DNA of 64,000 bases from Deltaproteobacteria bacterium HGW-Deltaproteobacteria-12. GTDB lineage: Bacteria > Desulfobacterota > Syntrophia > Syntrophales > Smithellaceae. The DNA is taken from assembly GCA_002840565.1 (NCBI GenBank), contig PHBK01000018.1, positions 62,001 through 126,000 of the forward strand, read 5' to 3'. The notes beneath the pieces were generated by a model. It did no database searches, was not told the DNA's origin, and saw only the letters and a program-made list of their open reading frames with translations. Both the position numbers and the translations under genes were made by a program. The stretch's first letter is position 1; every line of letters begins with the position of its first letter. Of this stretch, positions 1-7,988 are shown piece after piece.

Positions 1-504
1 GATGGACTGCCTGATCACCCCGGCATGGCGGCGGCTGCTTACCCTGTTGAGAATAACTCCCCGGATATCCACCGCCGGATCAAGATGACAGCATCCAAGA
101 ATGAGAGCCGCTGTCGTCCTTGTTATCTTGTCGCAGTCAACAACTAGAATGACCGGTGTCCGGAGCAGTTTGGCCAGTTCGGCCGTGCTGTAATCCCCAT
201 CGGCGTTGACGCCGTCATAGAGGCCCCGGTTTCCCTCAATCAAAGAAAGGGCATTGGCGGAAGCATGCGCAGCAAAAGACCGGAGTACCTGTTTGGCACC
301 CATCAGAAAGGTATCCAGATTATAACAGGTCTGCTGCGAGGCGAAGGCCAGCCAGGCGCTGTCTATATAGTCCGGGCCCTTTTTAAAAGGGGTAAGGGCA
401 ATTTTTCGCCTGTTTAAGGCCGCAGCCAGAGCCACGGATATTACCGTTTTCCCTGCTCCACCCCTCAGGGCGGCGATGATCAGGCGAGGATAAGACTTAT
501 CCAC
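1..504 (-). CDS. dsrN: DsrN-like siroheme amidase / cobyrinate a,c-diamide synthase (5' part)
   Basis: Only the first 168 codons are inside the window; the gene runs off the left edge. The N-terminus carries a P-loop (RGGAGKT, residues 14-20), followed by KKGPDYID and GLYDG, the pattern of the CobB/CbiA ATP-dependent glutamine amidotransferase family. Family members amidate cobyrinate; the relative DsrN amidates siroheme for sulfite reductase. The position right after dsrABD on the same strand favours DsrN, but the two cannot be separated from this fragment. Translation probably starts at a GTG (504-502) with AGGTGG seven bases upstream, 28 bases after the dsrD stop, so it is probably co-transcribed with dsrABD. 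Confidence 0.82.
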   Translation of the reverse strand, partial: MDKSYPRLIIAALRGGAGKTVISVALAAALNRRKIALTPFKKGPDYIDSAWLAFASQQTCYNLDTFLMGAKQVLRSFAAHASANALSLIEGNRGLYDGVNADGDYSTAELAKLLRTPVILVVDCDKITRTTAALILGCCHLDPAVDIRGVILNRVSSRRHAGVIRQSI

Positions 505-532
505 AATCCGCCACCTATCCTGCCCATGCCCG

Positions 533-757
533 TTACTCCTTCGGAAAGAATTCCGCCAGCATTACGTAGGTTGAACTGCCGCTCGACCAGTACTTCAAGA
601 CCTCTTCGTCGAGGAGGCCCTGCACGGTGTTCTGGACGGCATGCCGATCCTCGTCGGGGAGCCATTTAACAACATCCCGAATGTAAAACATCTTCTTGTC
701 GCCCTTCGATTTCTCTTGAAATAATTGAATAATTCGGGCTTTTAAATCATCACTCAT
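533..757 (-). CDS. dsrD: Dissimilatory sulfite reductase-associated protein DsrD
   Basis: A 74-residue protein matching DsrD, a small winged-helix protein encoded beside dsrAB in sulfate reducers and reported to stimulate DsrAB activity. Recognisable features are the MSDDLKARI start, the FYIRDVVKWLPDED segment and a hydrophobic YVMLAEFF end. An ATG at 769 lies in frame inside the dsrB end, but the ATG at 757 is preferred because GGGGGTGA, which also contains the dsrB stop, lies just upstream and looks like a ribosome binding site. The two genes are therefore probably translationally coupled. DsrD is found mainly in organisms that use Dsr in the reductive direction, supporting sulfite reduction rather than sulfur oxidation. 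Confidence 0.95.
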   Translation of the reverse strand: MSDDLKARIIQLFQEKSKGDKKMFYIRDVVKWLPDEDRHAVQNTVQGLLDEEVLKYWSSGSSTYVMLAEFFPKE

Positions 758-759
758 GA

Positions 760-1821
760 TCACCCCCATTTGAACTGTGTTGTGGTTCGGAACGTCTCCG
801 TGGCCATACTGAAATCGTCAATATGCATGTCTGTGAAGGGAATCTTGGTCAAGGTAAAAAATCTCTCCCAACCGACGCGTTCAATCCATTCACCCACCCG
901 TTCGTGCTTTTTGGCATGACTGGCATATACCTCGATGATGTTTTTCACGGCATCAACGACTTCGGGCCAGCGCGGCGGATTGTTGGGCAGAAACGGTATT
1001 GCCAGCTTGGAAAATTTAGGGGCGCTCCTTGCATTGGAAACCTTGCCACCGACCCAGATGGAGATCCCGTCATTGTCGGGGTCGGCAATAGGCATAGCCG
1101 GGCAGACGGTATAGCAGTTTCCGCAGTACATACACTTTTCGTTGTTGACCGTGACCGTTTTGTTTTTCATGTCGCCCCGGATGGCGCCGGTCGGACAGGA
1201 GGCCACCGTGGAGGGAATTTCGCATAAATTGGGGACACGGCTATTGTCCGGTTTAGGTACTGTCCGGTGAATGCCCAGAATGGCGATGTCGGAGCAGTGC
1301 ACGGCGCCGCACATATTCAGGCAGCAGGCCAGAGCGATCCTTACGTGAGCAGGCAGAGTCGATGTGACGAAATATTCGTAAATTTCATCCATCAGGGCCT
1401 TGACGGGGCCGGAGGCGTCCGTCGCCGGAGTATGGCAGTGGACCCAGCCTTGAGTGTGAACGATGTTGGAAACGGAATTCCCCGTCCCGCCGACAGGGTA
1501 GTTGCGGACGCCTAATTCCGCAATCAGGGGTTCAATTTTATTCTTATCATCAAGCAGAAACTCGATATTGTTGCGGCTCGTAAAACGCAGGTAGCCGTCG
1601 CAGTATTTTTCCGCTATGTCACAGACCTCGCGGATGTGGTCAGTGGACATAAGTCTTGGTGATGCGGCGCGCACAGTGTAAAGCGCCTCTCCGGATTCCC
1701 CGATGTGCATCAGTACACCCGGTTTCAGGATTTCGTGATAGAGCCATTTCCCGTAGTTTCTCTGAATAACGGGCGGCAGCATGGTTTTATAGTCAGGGGG
1801 ACCGATATCTGTTTTTGCCAT
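760..1821 (-). CDS. dsrB: Dissimilatory sulfite reductase beta subunit
   Basis: DsrB pairs with DsrA in the cytoplasmic alpha2beta2 enzyme that reduces sulfite using siroheme and Fe-S clusters. Visible features are the QGWVHCHTP segment (about residues 124-132), a C-X3-C cluster/siroheme motif (C167, C171), and a ferredoxin domain with CxxCxxCxxxC-type cysteines (C230, C233, C236, C240) plus C200 and C209. The open frame extends 21 codons upstream, but the ATG at 1821 has GGAGGT eight bases ahead, within the dsrA end, and gives the usual MAKTD-type start. It begins two bases beyond the dsrA stop. Length 353 aa is normal for DsrB. Confidence 0.97.
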   Translation of the reverse strand: MAKTDIGPPDYKTMLPPVIQRNYGKWLYHEILKPGVLMHIGESGEALYTVRAASPRLMSTDHIREVCDIAEKYCDGYLRFTSRNNIEFLLDDKNKIEPLIAELGVRNYPVGGTGNSVSNIVHTQGWVHCHTPATDASGPVKALMDEIYEYFVTSTLPAHVRIALACCLNMCGAVHCSDIAILGIHRTVPKPDNSRVPNLCEIPSTVASCPTGAIRGDMKNKTVTVNNEKCMYCGNCYTVCPAMPIADPDNDGISIWVGGKVSNARSAPKFSKLAIPFLPNNPPRWPEVVDAVKNIIEVYASHAKKHERVGEWIERVGWERFFTLTKIPFTDMHIDDFSMATETFRTTTQFKWG

Positions 1822-1822
1822 A

Positions 1823-3028
1823 TTATTTGACCTCCTTAGCAATTTCATCTTGTTTCTGGATGTTTTCCGGCCAGAAGAAAACATAGGGATTCGATCTGGG
1901 GGTTTTGACCATCTGGGGAATTGCCGGTAAGCCGACTGCCCGCAGGAATACTCTCATTCCTACTCTGGTGATCAGCTCGCCTAATCTTTCCCGGGACTTG
2001 CCATGTTCATCCCACCAGTCCTGGATGCGGTCGATAAGGTCTTTTAATTGAGTGTAGGGCGGTTCCAGTTTCATGAAGGGAACGATAACCCAGGACATCA
2101 GGGCGCCTTCTACAATAGGAGCTTTTCCACCGACGAGAATGGTGGCGCCTTGTTCCTTGCCGGGACGGAGAGCCTTGGACATAAGGTTAATGCAGTGCAT
2201 GCAACGGTTGCAGTCACCATCCTGAATTTTCAGCTTCTTTCCATCCCACTCCATGCATTTGGTCGGACAGAGATCACACACCTCTTTCTGAATATCAATT
2301 GAAGAAGCATAGGCCGTTACTTCCTGCTCATTAATCCTGATGGGTCCTTTCCAGGTGCCGATAATGGAAAAATCCGACCGGGCGATGGAAGCGACACAGT
2401 CGTTAGAACAGGCGGATACCTTTATTTTGAACTTGTAGGGAAACATGGGACGATGCATCTTGCCCTGATAAGTCATGGTCAGATTGTGGCAGATGTCGAG
2501 GCTGTCGATACAGGCCCATTCGCACCTGCCCGGTCCGACACAGGCGCTGGGTGTCCGGAGGGCGGAGCCGGAGCCGCCGAGATCAAATCCGGCAGCGGAA
2601 AGATCATCAAAACAGGGCTGCAGTTGAGCGGTCTTCATGCCCAGCAGAATTGCATCGCCGGTGGAACCATGCATATTAGTCAGTCCGCTGCCGTGCTTGT
2701 CCCAGATGTCGCAGAGTTTGCGCAGGGCGTCCGCTGTGTAGAACCATCCGGTGGGGTGATTAACCCGCATGGTGTGAAAAGCCTGCACATCAGGAAACAG
2801 GTCAGGGCGGTCGGTATAGCGTCCGATAACACCGCTGCCGTAACCCTTGACACCGACTATGCCGCCATGCTTCCAGTGGCCGATCTTTTCCTTGTAAGAG
2901 AGCTCCAGCTGCGAGATGAGATCTTTTGCCATGGGGCTCTTTTCAGCCGCCTGCTTCAAGTCCTTTACAAAGCTGGGCCATTTGCCTTTTTCCAGTTCAT
3001 CCAGAAGCGGGGTCTTTGATTTCTCCAT
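1823..3028 (-). CDS. dsrA: Dissimilatory sulfite reductase alpha subunit
   Basis: Catalytic-partner alpha subunit of DsrAB, 401 aa, the first gene of the dsrABDN run. The siroheme-[4Fe-4S] ligands are seen as C163-X5-C169 and C207-X3-C211, with ITRVG-like core elements conserved around them; the inserted ferredoxin domain supplies C251, C254, C258, C273, C276 and C279. Start ATG at 3028 has GGAGGT five to ten bases ahead. A consensus promoter lies about 80 bases upstream. The presence of DsrD and of the reductive-type neighbours points to sulfite reduction as terminal electron acceptance. Confidence 0.97.
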   Translation of the reverse strand: MEKSKTPLLDELEKGKWPSFVKDLKQAAEKSPMAKDLISQLELSYKEKIGHWKHGGIVGVKGYGSGVIGRYTDRPDLFPDVQAFHTMRVNHPTGWFYTADALRKLCDIWDKHGSGLTNMHGSTGDAILLGMKTAQLQPCFDDLSAAGFDLGGSGSALRTPSACVGPGRCEWACIDSLDICHNLTMTYQGKMHRPMFPYKFKIKVSACSNDCVASIARSDFSIIGTWKGPIRINEQEVTAYASSIDIQKEVCDLCPTKCMEWDGKKLKIQDGDCNRCMHCINLMSKALRPGKEQGATILVGGKAPIVEGALMSWVIVPFMKLEPPYTQLKDLIDRIQDWWDEHGKSRERLGELITRVGMRVFLRAVGLPAIPQMVKTPRSNPYVFFWPENIQKQDEIAKEVK

Positions 3029-3107
3029 GTTTACCTCCTTACATACAATTATTATAGTTTAGGGGCGTTGGGGTAAGTATTTCCGGGAATTCGTCTGAAG
3101 TGCATAA

Positions 3108-3136
3108 AGTACAACTCTTTTGATGATAAATGTCAA
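3108..3136 (-). promoter_or_regulatory. Sigma-70-type promoter of dsrABDN
   Basis: On the minus strand a perfect TTGACA (3136-3131) is followed after 17 bases by TGTACT (3113-3108). This predicts a start near 3101 and a leader of about 70 bases before dsrA. The spacing is ideal and the -35 perfect; the -10 is degenerate, which suits a promoter helped by an activator. Confidence 0.6.
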
Positions 3137-3167
3137 GAAAAGTTCGCCAGAACGCTTACTATTTGTC

Positions 3168-3274
3168 TATTTATGAAATAACTTGCCCCGGTATTTTTGT
3201 TTGCACTATATATGCATTTAATGATAAATAAAAATTCAATATATTTATAAATAACATCATTACTATTTATGAAT
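3168..3274. promoter_or_regulatory. Repeated AT-rich palindromes, candidate LysR operators
   Basis: The dsrA-lysR gap holds three related motifs: TATTTATGAAATA (3168-3180), TATTTATAAATA (3242-3253, perfect palindrome) and TATTTATGAAT (3264-3274). The first is centred about 73 bases upstream of the predicted dsrA start point, where LysR proteins usually bind; the other two abut the lysR start, where autorepression sites usually lie. A related motif, TTTATCATGAATAA, occurs at 4624-4637 before the exporter gene. Assigning them to the adjacent LysR protein is inference. Confidence 0.45.
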
Positions 3275-3281
3275 GGAGATT

Positions 3282-4166
3282 ATGAAATCTACCTTGAGGC
3301 AGTTGGAAATCTTCGCAAAGGTCGCCGCCAGCGGGCATGTAACGCAGGCCGGAGAAGAGCTGTTTATCACCCAATCGGCGGTCAGCATGGCTATTGCCGA
3401 ATTGGAGAAAATTGCCGACGGTCCTCTGTTTGAACGCCGGGGCAGACGCCTGCTGCTCAATGACCGGGGCAGCCTGATTCTGCCGCGGGTGCAGGAAGTG
3501 TTGCGGCAGGTCGGAACGATAGAGCAGTTGCTGAGCGAATCCGTAGGAGTTCCGATCGGCTTACTGAAGGTCGGAGCCAGCACGACTGTCGGCAACTATC
3601 TTCTGCCCGCCATGATTGCGGAGTTCACGAGTCATTATCCGCGGGCCCGTGCCCTGCTGCAGGTGGGCAATACCAGCCAGATCGAACAGGCGGTAGAATC
3701 CGGGGAGCTGGACCTGGGAATTATCGAAGGGCCGCTCCATACAGGCTCGCTGCGCGCAACAGCCTGGCGAAGTGATGAACTCGTTGTGATTGCCGGGGAA
3801 AGCCACCCCTGGACAAAACAGAAAAAAGCATCCAGGTCTATGCTGGAGCAGGCCCAATGGATTATGCGGGAAAAGGGCTCCGGAACCAGAGAGATATTTG
3901 AAGCGGCGCTGCAGAAAAAAGACATTGGATTCACCATATTTATGGAGCTGGGGCACACGGAGGCCATCAAGAAAGCAGTGGAAGCAGGCTTGGGCGTAAG
4001 TTGCCTTTCCAGAATGGCGGTAGCCCGAGAGCTTTCTCAGGAGTGGCTTACGGAAGTAAACACCTCTCTTGATTTAAAAAGAAATCTGATGATCCTGACC
4101 AGAAACAGCGAATACATGACGACTCTTCTTAAAGCTTTCCTGGCAATTCTGGACGAAAACAAATAG
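3282..4166 (+). CDS. LysR-family transcriptional regulator (CysL/YeiE-like)
   Basis: A 294-residue LysR protein: winged helix-turn-helix at residues 1-60 (RQLEIFAKVAASGHVTQAGE, ITQSAVSMAIAELE) and a periplasmic-binding-like effector domain at about 90-290. It resembles the CysL/YeiE branch, and in Enterobacteria YeiE sits next to yeiH as it does here. It is divergent from dsrA and upstream of a YeiH homologue, so control of sulfite reduction and of exporter expression in response to a sulfur oxyanion is the natural guess. Two in-frame ATGs exist (3273, 3282); the second has TGGAG directly upstream and is chosen. Confidence 0.9.
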   Translation: MKSTLRQLEIFAKVAASGHVTQAGEELFITQSAVSMAIAELEKIADGPLFERRGRRLLLNDRGSLILPRVQEVLRQVGTIEQLLSESVGVPIGLLKVGASTTVGNYLLPAMIAEFTSHYPRARALLQVGNTSQIEQAVESGELDLGIIEGPLHTGSLRATAWRSDELVVIAGESHPWTKQKKASRSMLEQAQWIMREKGSGTREIFEAALQKKDIGFTIFMELGHTEAIKKAVEAGLGVSCLSRMAVARELSQEWLTEVNTSLDLKRNLMILTRNSEYMTTLLKAFLAILDENK

Positions 4167-4280
4167 AACGGTGAGGCACTGAAAATCGAATATCGCCTTG
4201 CCGATAGCCCCCTGTTTTGTTGCCTCTGAGCATTGGAGCCCCTCCGGCAGGAGCCAGAGTCGTAATTACTTTCTTTGTCA

Positions 4281-4410
4281 TTCAAGCGAAGCGCGACGAA
4301 GAGCCTGCCCCTTACTTGAAGCGGGGGAATCCAGTATTTTCATTGTAGCTGGTTCCCGACTTTCGTCGGGACGACGTCTGGATGGCGGTTTTCACCGGCA
4401 TGACGGTGTC
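4281..4410. repeat. Dispersed palindromic (REP-like) element in the lysR-yeiH gap
   Basis: The 565-base gap between lysR and the exporter contains no credible gene. In its middle lies a hairpin TCCCGAC-TTTC-GTCGGGA (4354-4371) flanked by the GGAATCCAGTA and CTGGTTCCC arms typical of dispersed intergenic repeats in these bacteria, with GACGG-type ends near 4400. Open frames across it are byproducts. The last 110 bases are AT-rich and probably hold the exporter promoter and an operator-like motif at 4624-4637. Confidence 0.5.
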
Positions 4411-4731
4411 GATGGTTTTATCTGCTATTATTACACAGTCTCAATCGTCGGGCGTCATGCCCAATTATCTATCTTAATGGCCGTCAGCAAAAAAGTTATA
4501 GATTACCCTCACCAGCACGACTAACAGAATCATTTTCAATAATCCCTGCGTCCCTAAAGGGAATTGTTGTTTTCCAATAATAATAAATTATACTGATTAA
4601 TAATGTAAAAAATATGAATTTAATTTATCATGAATAAGGATATATAGTCCGGGCAAGAGAAAGTAGTCAAAGTGAGTCCATGCCGGGTTGGCAGCATAAA
4701 CAGCATTTTTTTATTGGAGAGGAAAAAGATT

Positions 4732-5835
4732 ATGAGTTTGGTGATCACTGCCTGGAAAAAAATCTCCGGAGAAATGAGCGCCGTATTAAAGGGCCTGCTC
4801 CTGGCGGTCGGCGTCGCCATGGCCGCAAGACTTTTGCATCAATTAGTCCCGGGGCCGGTGTTCAACAAGGCGATCAGTGACGTCTTGATCGCGGTGCTGC
4901 TGGGACTGCTGATCCGCAATGCCGCCGGTGTTTCCGCCAGTTGTGAAGCGGGAATCAAATTTGCCCTGGAACATGTCCTGCGCCTGGGGATCATTTTGCT
5001 CGGATTGCGCCTGAGCCTGCAGGATGTAGCGGCGACCGGCGGCACGGCGATGCTGCTCGTTTTTGCCTGCATTGCGGTCGCGCTTTTAACTGCGTATATC
5101 ATCGGCCGCCTGTTCAAAATTCCGCCCCGCCTCACGTTGCTTATTGGAGTCGGAACCTCGATCTGCGGCAATACCGCCATCGTGGCAACTGCGCCCGCCA
5201 TCGGGGCCAAAGAGGAGGAAGTAAGCTTTGCTGTTGCGGTTATCACGCTTTTCGGCCTGATCGCAGTGATCATTTATCCGATCATCGGGCAGACTATGGG
5301 ACTGAGCAACAGCGCTTTCGGGCTTTGGGCCGGCACCGCCGTCAACGATACATCGCAGGTTGTGGCCGTCGGGTCTGCCCACAGTCAAACAGCGCTGAAT
5401 GTTGCGACAATCGTGAAGCTCACCCGCAATACCATCATGGCGCCCCTCATTATCCTGATCGGATTATTCCTGAACGGCAAGACAAACTCCGGGGGCGCAT
5501 TGCCATCAAGCGTTCCCCGCGAAGGAATCCTGATCCCCTGGTTCGTGATCGGTTTCCTTACGATGTCTATTATCCGCACCGGCGGTATCAGTGCCGGTAT
5601 TCTGCCGCAGGATGTCGCCCGGGCCGGCACACTTCAGATGGGCGCAGCGGCACTGAATGCCTTTGACGCAATAGCAAAATTTGCAATTCTTACGGCCCTG
5701 GCCGGTGTGGGCCTCGGCACCCGTCTGCCGATCTTACTTAAAATCGGCCTGAAGCCCTTCACTTTAGGTCTGTGCGTATCCGTCGTGCTGTCGATTGCCA
5801 GTCTGAGCCTGATTCTGCTCTTCGGCATGGGCTAA
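4732..5835 (+). CDS. YeiH-family putative sulfate/sulfite exporter
   Basis: A 367-residue polytopic membrane protein of the YeiH (UPF0324, PSE) family, with about ten hydrophobic segments and conserved blocks such as GVGTSICGNTAIVATAPAIG and GTAVNDTSQVVA. Family members are annotated as putative sulfate exporters and are associated with sulfite or cysteine metabolism, though transport has rarely been shown. Next to dsrAB and a YeiE-like LysR gene, release of excess sulfite or sulfate is a reasonable inference. The frame opens at 4672, but the ATG at 4732 has GGAGAGG upstream and starts at the conserved region. Confidence 0.88.
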   Translation: MSLVITAWKKISGEMSAVLKGLLLAVGVAMAARLLHQLVPGPVFNKAISDVLIAVLLGLLIRNAAGVSASCEAGIKFALEHVLRLGIILLGLRLSLQDVAATGGTAMLLVFACIAVALLTAYIIGRLFKIPPRLTLLIGVGTSICGNTAIVATAPAIGAKEEEVSFAVAVITLFGLIAVIIYPIIGQTMGLSNSAFGLWAGTAVNDTSQVVAVGSAHSQTALNVATIVKLTRNTIMAPLIILIGLFLNGKTNSGGALPSSVPREGILIPWFVIGFLTMSIIRTGGISAGILPQDVARAGTLQMGAAALNAFDAIAKFAILTALAGVGLGTRLPILLKIGLKPFTLGLCVSVVLSIASLSLILLFGMG

Positions 5836-5935
5836 AGGCAATGCGCTGCTGATTTGTTACACTGACGGGCTTAGCTCTTCTGCCTCTTTTAGCAAAGTCA
5901 TGTCAGCAATCCCGGGCACCCTCTGATTATTCCAT

Positions 5936-5963
5936 TTGACACATCCCTGATAATTTATATAAG
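5936..5963 (+). promoter_or_regulatory. Sigma-70-type promoter of the sigma-54 activator gene
   Basis: TTGACA (5936-5941), a 16-base spacer and TATAAG (5958-5963) lie about 75 bases before the regulator start. This would give the activator housekeeping expression independent of the sigma-54 promoter it is thought to serve. No strong terminator for the preceding exporter gene is seen in the 200-base gap. Confidence 0.5.
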
Positions 5964-6036
5964 TTAAATAAATATGATTTATTTTGTCCCCTGCGGTCTT
6001 ATCTAATGACTGGCAGGGAGATTGGGCAAGGTTAAT

Positions 6037-7662
6037 ATGGATGCGAACGACGGAAATAAGCTTGATCGTGATTATTATAAACGTAACCAGATTGAATTTG
6101 AAAAACTGATATCCGGCCTTTCGGCAAAATTCATTAACCTCTCACCGGATGATGTAGATGGAGTTATCAATCAAACACTGAAAGAACTTCTCTCCTTTTT
6201 CAATGTTGATCGCTGCATGCTGTTGCGGGAGTTGCCCGATAAAAACTTCTATCAAATTTCCCATTTCGAAACAGTTCAAAATATTCTTCCTGCTGATCGA
6301 ATATTCAATCGCATTAATCTTAATCAATCTTTTCCATGGATGATGGAGAAACTGGTAAAAAACGAAGTTGTAGCCATCGAATCAATGGATCAATTGCCGC
6401 TGGTGGCCGCTGTTGAACGCAAAACACATTTCTTTTTTTACAATAAAGCAGTTCTAAGTGTTCCTGTAACTGTCAGCGGCAATGTAAATTCCATTATTGT
6501 ACTGAATTCGATTAAAGAAGCGCGTTCCTGGCCTACAGAATATTTCCCGAGGCTCCGCTTGATTGGAGAAATTTTCACAAATGCTCTGCTGCATAAAGAT
6601 GCGCAAGAGAAAATTCAGAAATCATTTGAAGAAATCAAGCGTCTGAAAGATCTTTTGCAGGCAGAGAGTGAATATTTAAATGTGGAGCTTAAACAGGCGC
6701 ACCGATATGGTGAAGTCATTGGTCAGAGCGAGGCAATGAAGAAAATATTACGGAGGATGGAGCAGGTTGCCGCATCTGATGTTACGGTTCTGATTATGGG
6801 AGAGACAGGTACGGGAAAAGAAATGATTGCCAGAGCTATTCACAACATCAGCAACCGTAGAGACAGGAGAATGGTGAAAGTCGATTGTGCTTCCCTTCCT
6901 CCTTCATTAATAGAAGGGGAACTGTTTGGCAGAGAAAAAGGGGCCTACACCGGCGCGGAAAGCAGGCAACTCGGAAGATTCGAAATAGCTGATGGTTCAA
7001 CGCTTTTCTTTGATGAAATCGGTGAATTACCTTTGGAATTGCAGGGGAAACTTTTGAGAGTGCTTCAGGATCGTGAATTTGAGAGACTGGGTTCTACAAA
7101 AACAATCAAAATCAATATTCGTGTTCTTGCCGCGACGAATCGTAATTTAGCCGAAGAAGTACAAAAGGGAAGATTCAGGGAGGATTTGTACTATCGTTTG
7201 AATGTCTTTCCTCTCACAGTGCCGCCTTTAATCGAAAGAACCGAAGACATCCCACTGCTCGTTAATGCTTTTGTGGATGAATTATCCAAGAAAATGGGTA
7301 AAAATATCGAAAGAATTCCTTCCAAAACAATGGATAAACTGAAGCGATACAAGTGGCCTGGTAATATCAGGGAGCTGCGCAACGTAATTGAAAATGCGGT
7401 TGTCATCAGCAACGGAAAATATCTAAACGTTAATTTGCCTTCAGAAAAAGGTCATGCAGTGACCGAGATCATAACTTTAAAAGAAATGGAATACCAGCAT
7501 ATTGTGCAGACATTGAAGAAGACAGACTGGTGCATAAAAGGGCCAAATGGAGCGGCTAAATTGTTGGGCCTGCATCCATCCACCCTCTATAACGTAATGG
7601 GCAGATTGGGAATACCTACCCGCCGACAAAAAGGTCCATATAAGGACTCAAAGACCGCATAA
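6037..7662 (+). CDS. Sigma-54-dependent transcriptional activator, GAF-AAA+-HTH
   Basis: A 541-residue enhancer-binding protein. The N-terminal 190 residues form a GAF-like sensory domain; an AAA+ domain follows with Walker A GETGTGKE (255-262), a GAYTGA sigma-54 contact loop (302-307, tyrosine replacing phenylalanine) and Walker B LFFDEIGE (323-330). The C-terminus has a Fis-type helix-turn-helix (GAAKLLGLHPSTLYNVM). There is no receiver domain, so a small molecule is the likely signal. The ATG at 6037 has AAGG five bases ahead; a TTG at 6022 is less likely. A sigma-54 promoter lies only 100 bases downstream, so it probably drives the acyl-CoA operon. Confidence 0.93.
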   Translation: MDANDGNKLDRDYYKRNQIEFEKLISGLSAKFINLSPDDVDGVINQTLKELLSFFNVDRCMLLRELPDKNFYQISHFETVQNILPADRIFNRINLNQSFPWMMEKLVKNEVVAIESMDQLPLVAAVERKTHFFFYNKAVLSVPVTVSGNVNSIIVLNSIKEARSWPTEYFPRLRLIGEIFTNALLHKDAQEKIQKSFEEIKRLKDLLQAESEYLNVELKQAHRYGEVIGQSEAMKKILRRMEQVAASDVTVLIMGETGTGKEMIARAIHNISNRRDRRMVKVDCASLPPSLIEGELFGREKGAYTGAESRQLGRFEIADGSTLFFDEIGELPLELQGKLLRVLQDREFERLGSTKTIKINIRVLAATNRNLAEEVQKGRFREDLYYRLNVFPLTVPPLIERTEDIPLLVNAFVDELSKKMGKNIERIPSKTMDKLKRYKWPGNIRELRNVIENAVVISNGKYLNVNLPSEKGHAVTEIITLKEMEYQHIVQTLKKTDWCIKGPNGAAKLLGLHPSTLYNVMGRLGIPTRRQKGPYKDSKTA

Positions 7663-7764
7663 GGACTTTACCGAAGCATTAAACATCTCTTTGCGATTTT
7701 CCTCGGAAACAATAAATATTTGTAATTTATAGTTAAATATCTATGTAACTGCTAATGTGACGGG

Positions 7765-7781
7765 TTGGCAGTAATCTTGCA
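7765..7781 (+). promoter_or_regulatory. Sigma-54 (-24/-12) promoter of the acyl-CoA/TRAP operon
   Basis: TTGGCA (7765-7770), a six-base interval, then TTGCA (7777-7781): the GG and GC doublets sit with the exact -24/-12 spacing of RpoN promoters. Transcription would start near 7793, leaving a leader of about 190 bases. An inverted repeat AGTTA-N10-TAACT (7731-7750) lies just upstream and could belong to the activator site, though it is closer than usual. Confidence 0.78.
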
Positions 7782-7846
7782 GTTCATTATTATAAACAGA
7801 CAAAGTTTATTATATCTGGTGCGAGCCCTGATGAATGGAGACGTTA

Positions 7847-7915
7847 ATGCTGATAGACACTGCCGAAGGCGTGATGACATTTTACATGAATCCGATTGCA
7901 CAGGTAGAGTTCTGA
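7847..7915 (+). CDS. Possible 22-residue leader ORF with in-frame UGA continuation
   Basis: An ATG at 7847 with GGAG seven bases upstream opens a 22-codon frame ending at a TGA (7913-7915). The same frame then stays open for another 26 codons and closes at 7996, overlapping the acyl-CoA synthetase start (ATGAATGA), as a translationally coupled gene would. I recognise no family. It may be a leader peptide, a small gene with a nonsense mutation, or chance. Confidence 0.22.
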   Translation: MLIDTAEGVMTFYMNPIAQVEF

Positions 7916-7988
7916 CTGTCCAATATCAATTGTGTTACACCAGGAGTAGTTGTGATGGTGCTGATTTACGAAAAGAATGGTGATGTTA

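Noticed and set aside
823..3019. Plus-strand open frames of 82-188 codons opposite dsrB and dsrA
   Set aside because: They lie antisense to strongly conserved dsr genes, have no ribosome sites in order and show no family; they follow from the codon pattern of the real genes.
4198..4524. 108-codon frame in the lysR-yeiH gap
   Set aside because: It runs through a palindromic repeat, has no ribosome site and no recognisable domain.
7913..7915. Selenocysteine codon in the leader frame
   Set aside because: No convincing SECIS hairpin directly follows the UGA and the frame has no known selenoprotein family, so it is not annotated as such.
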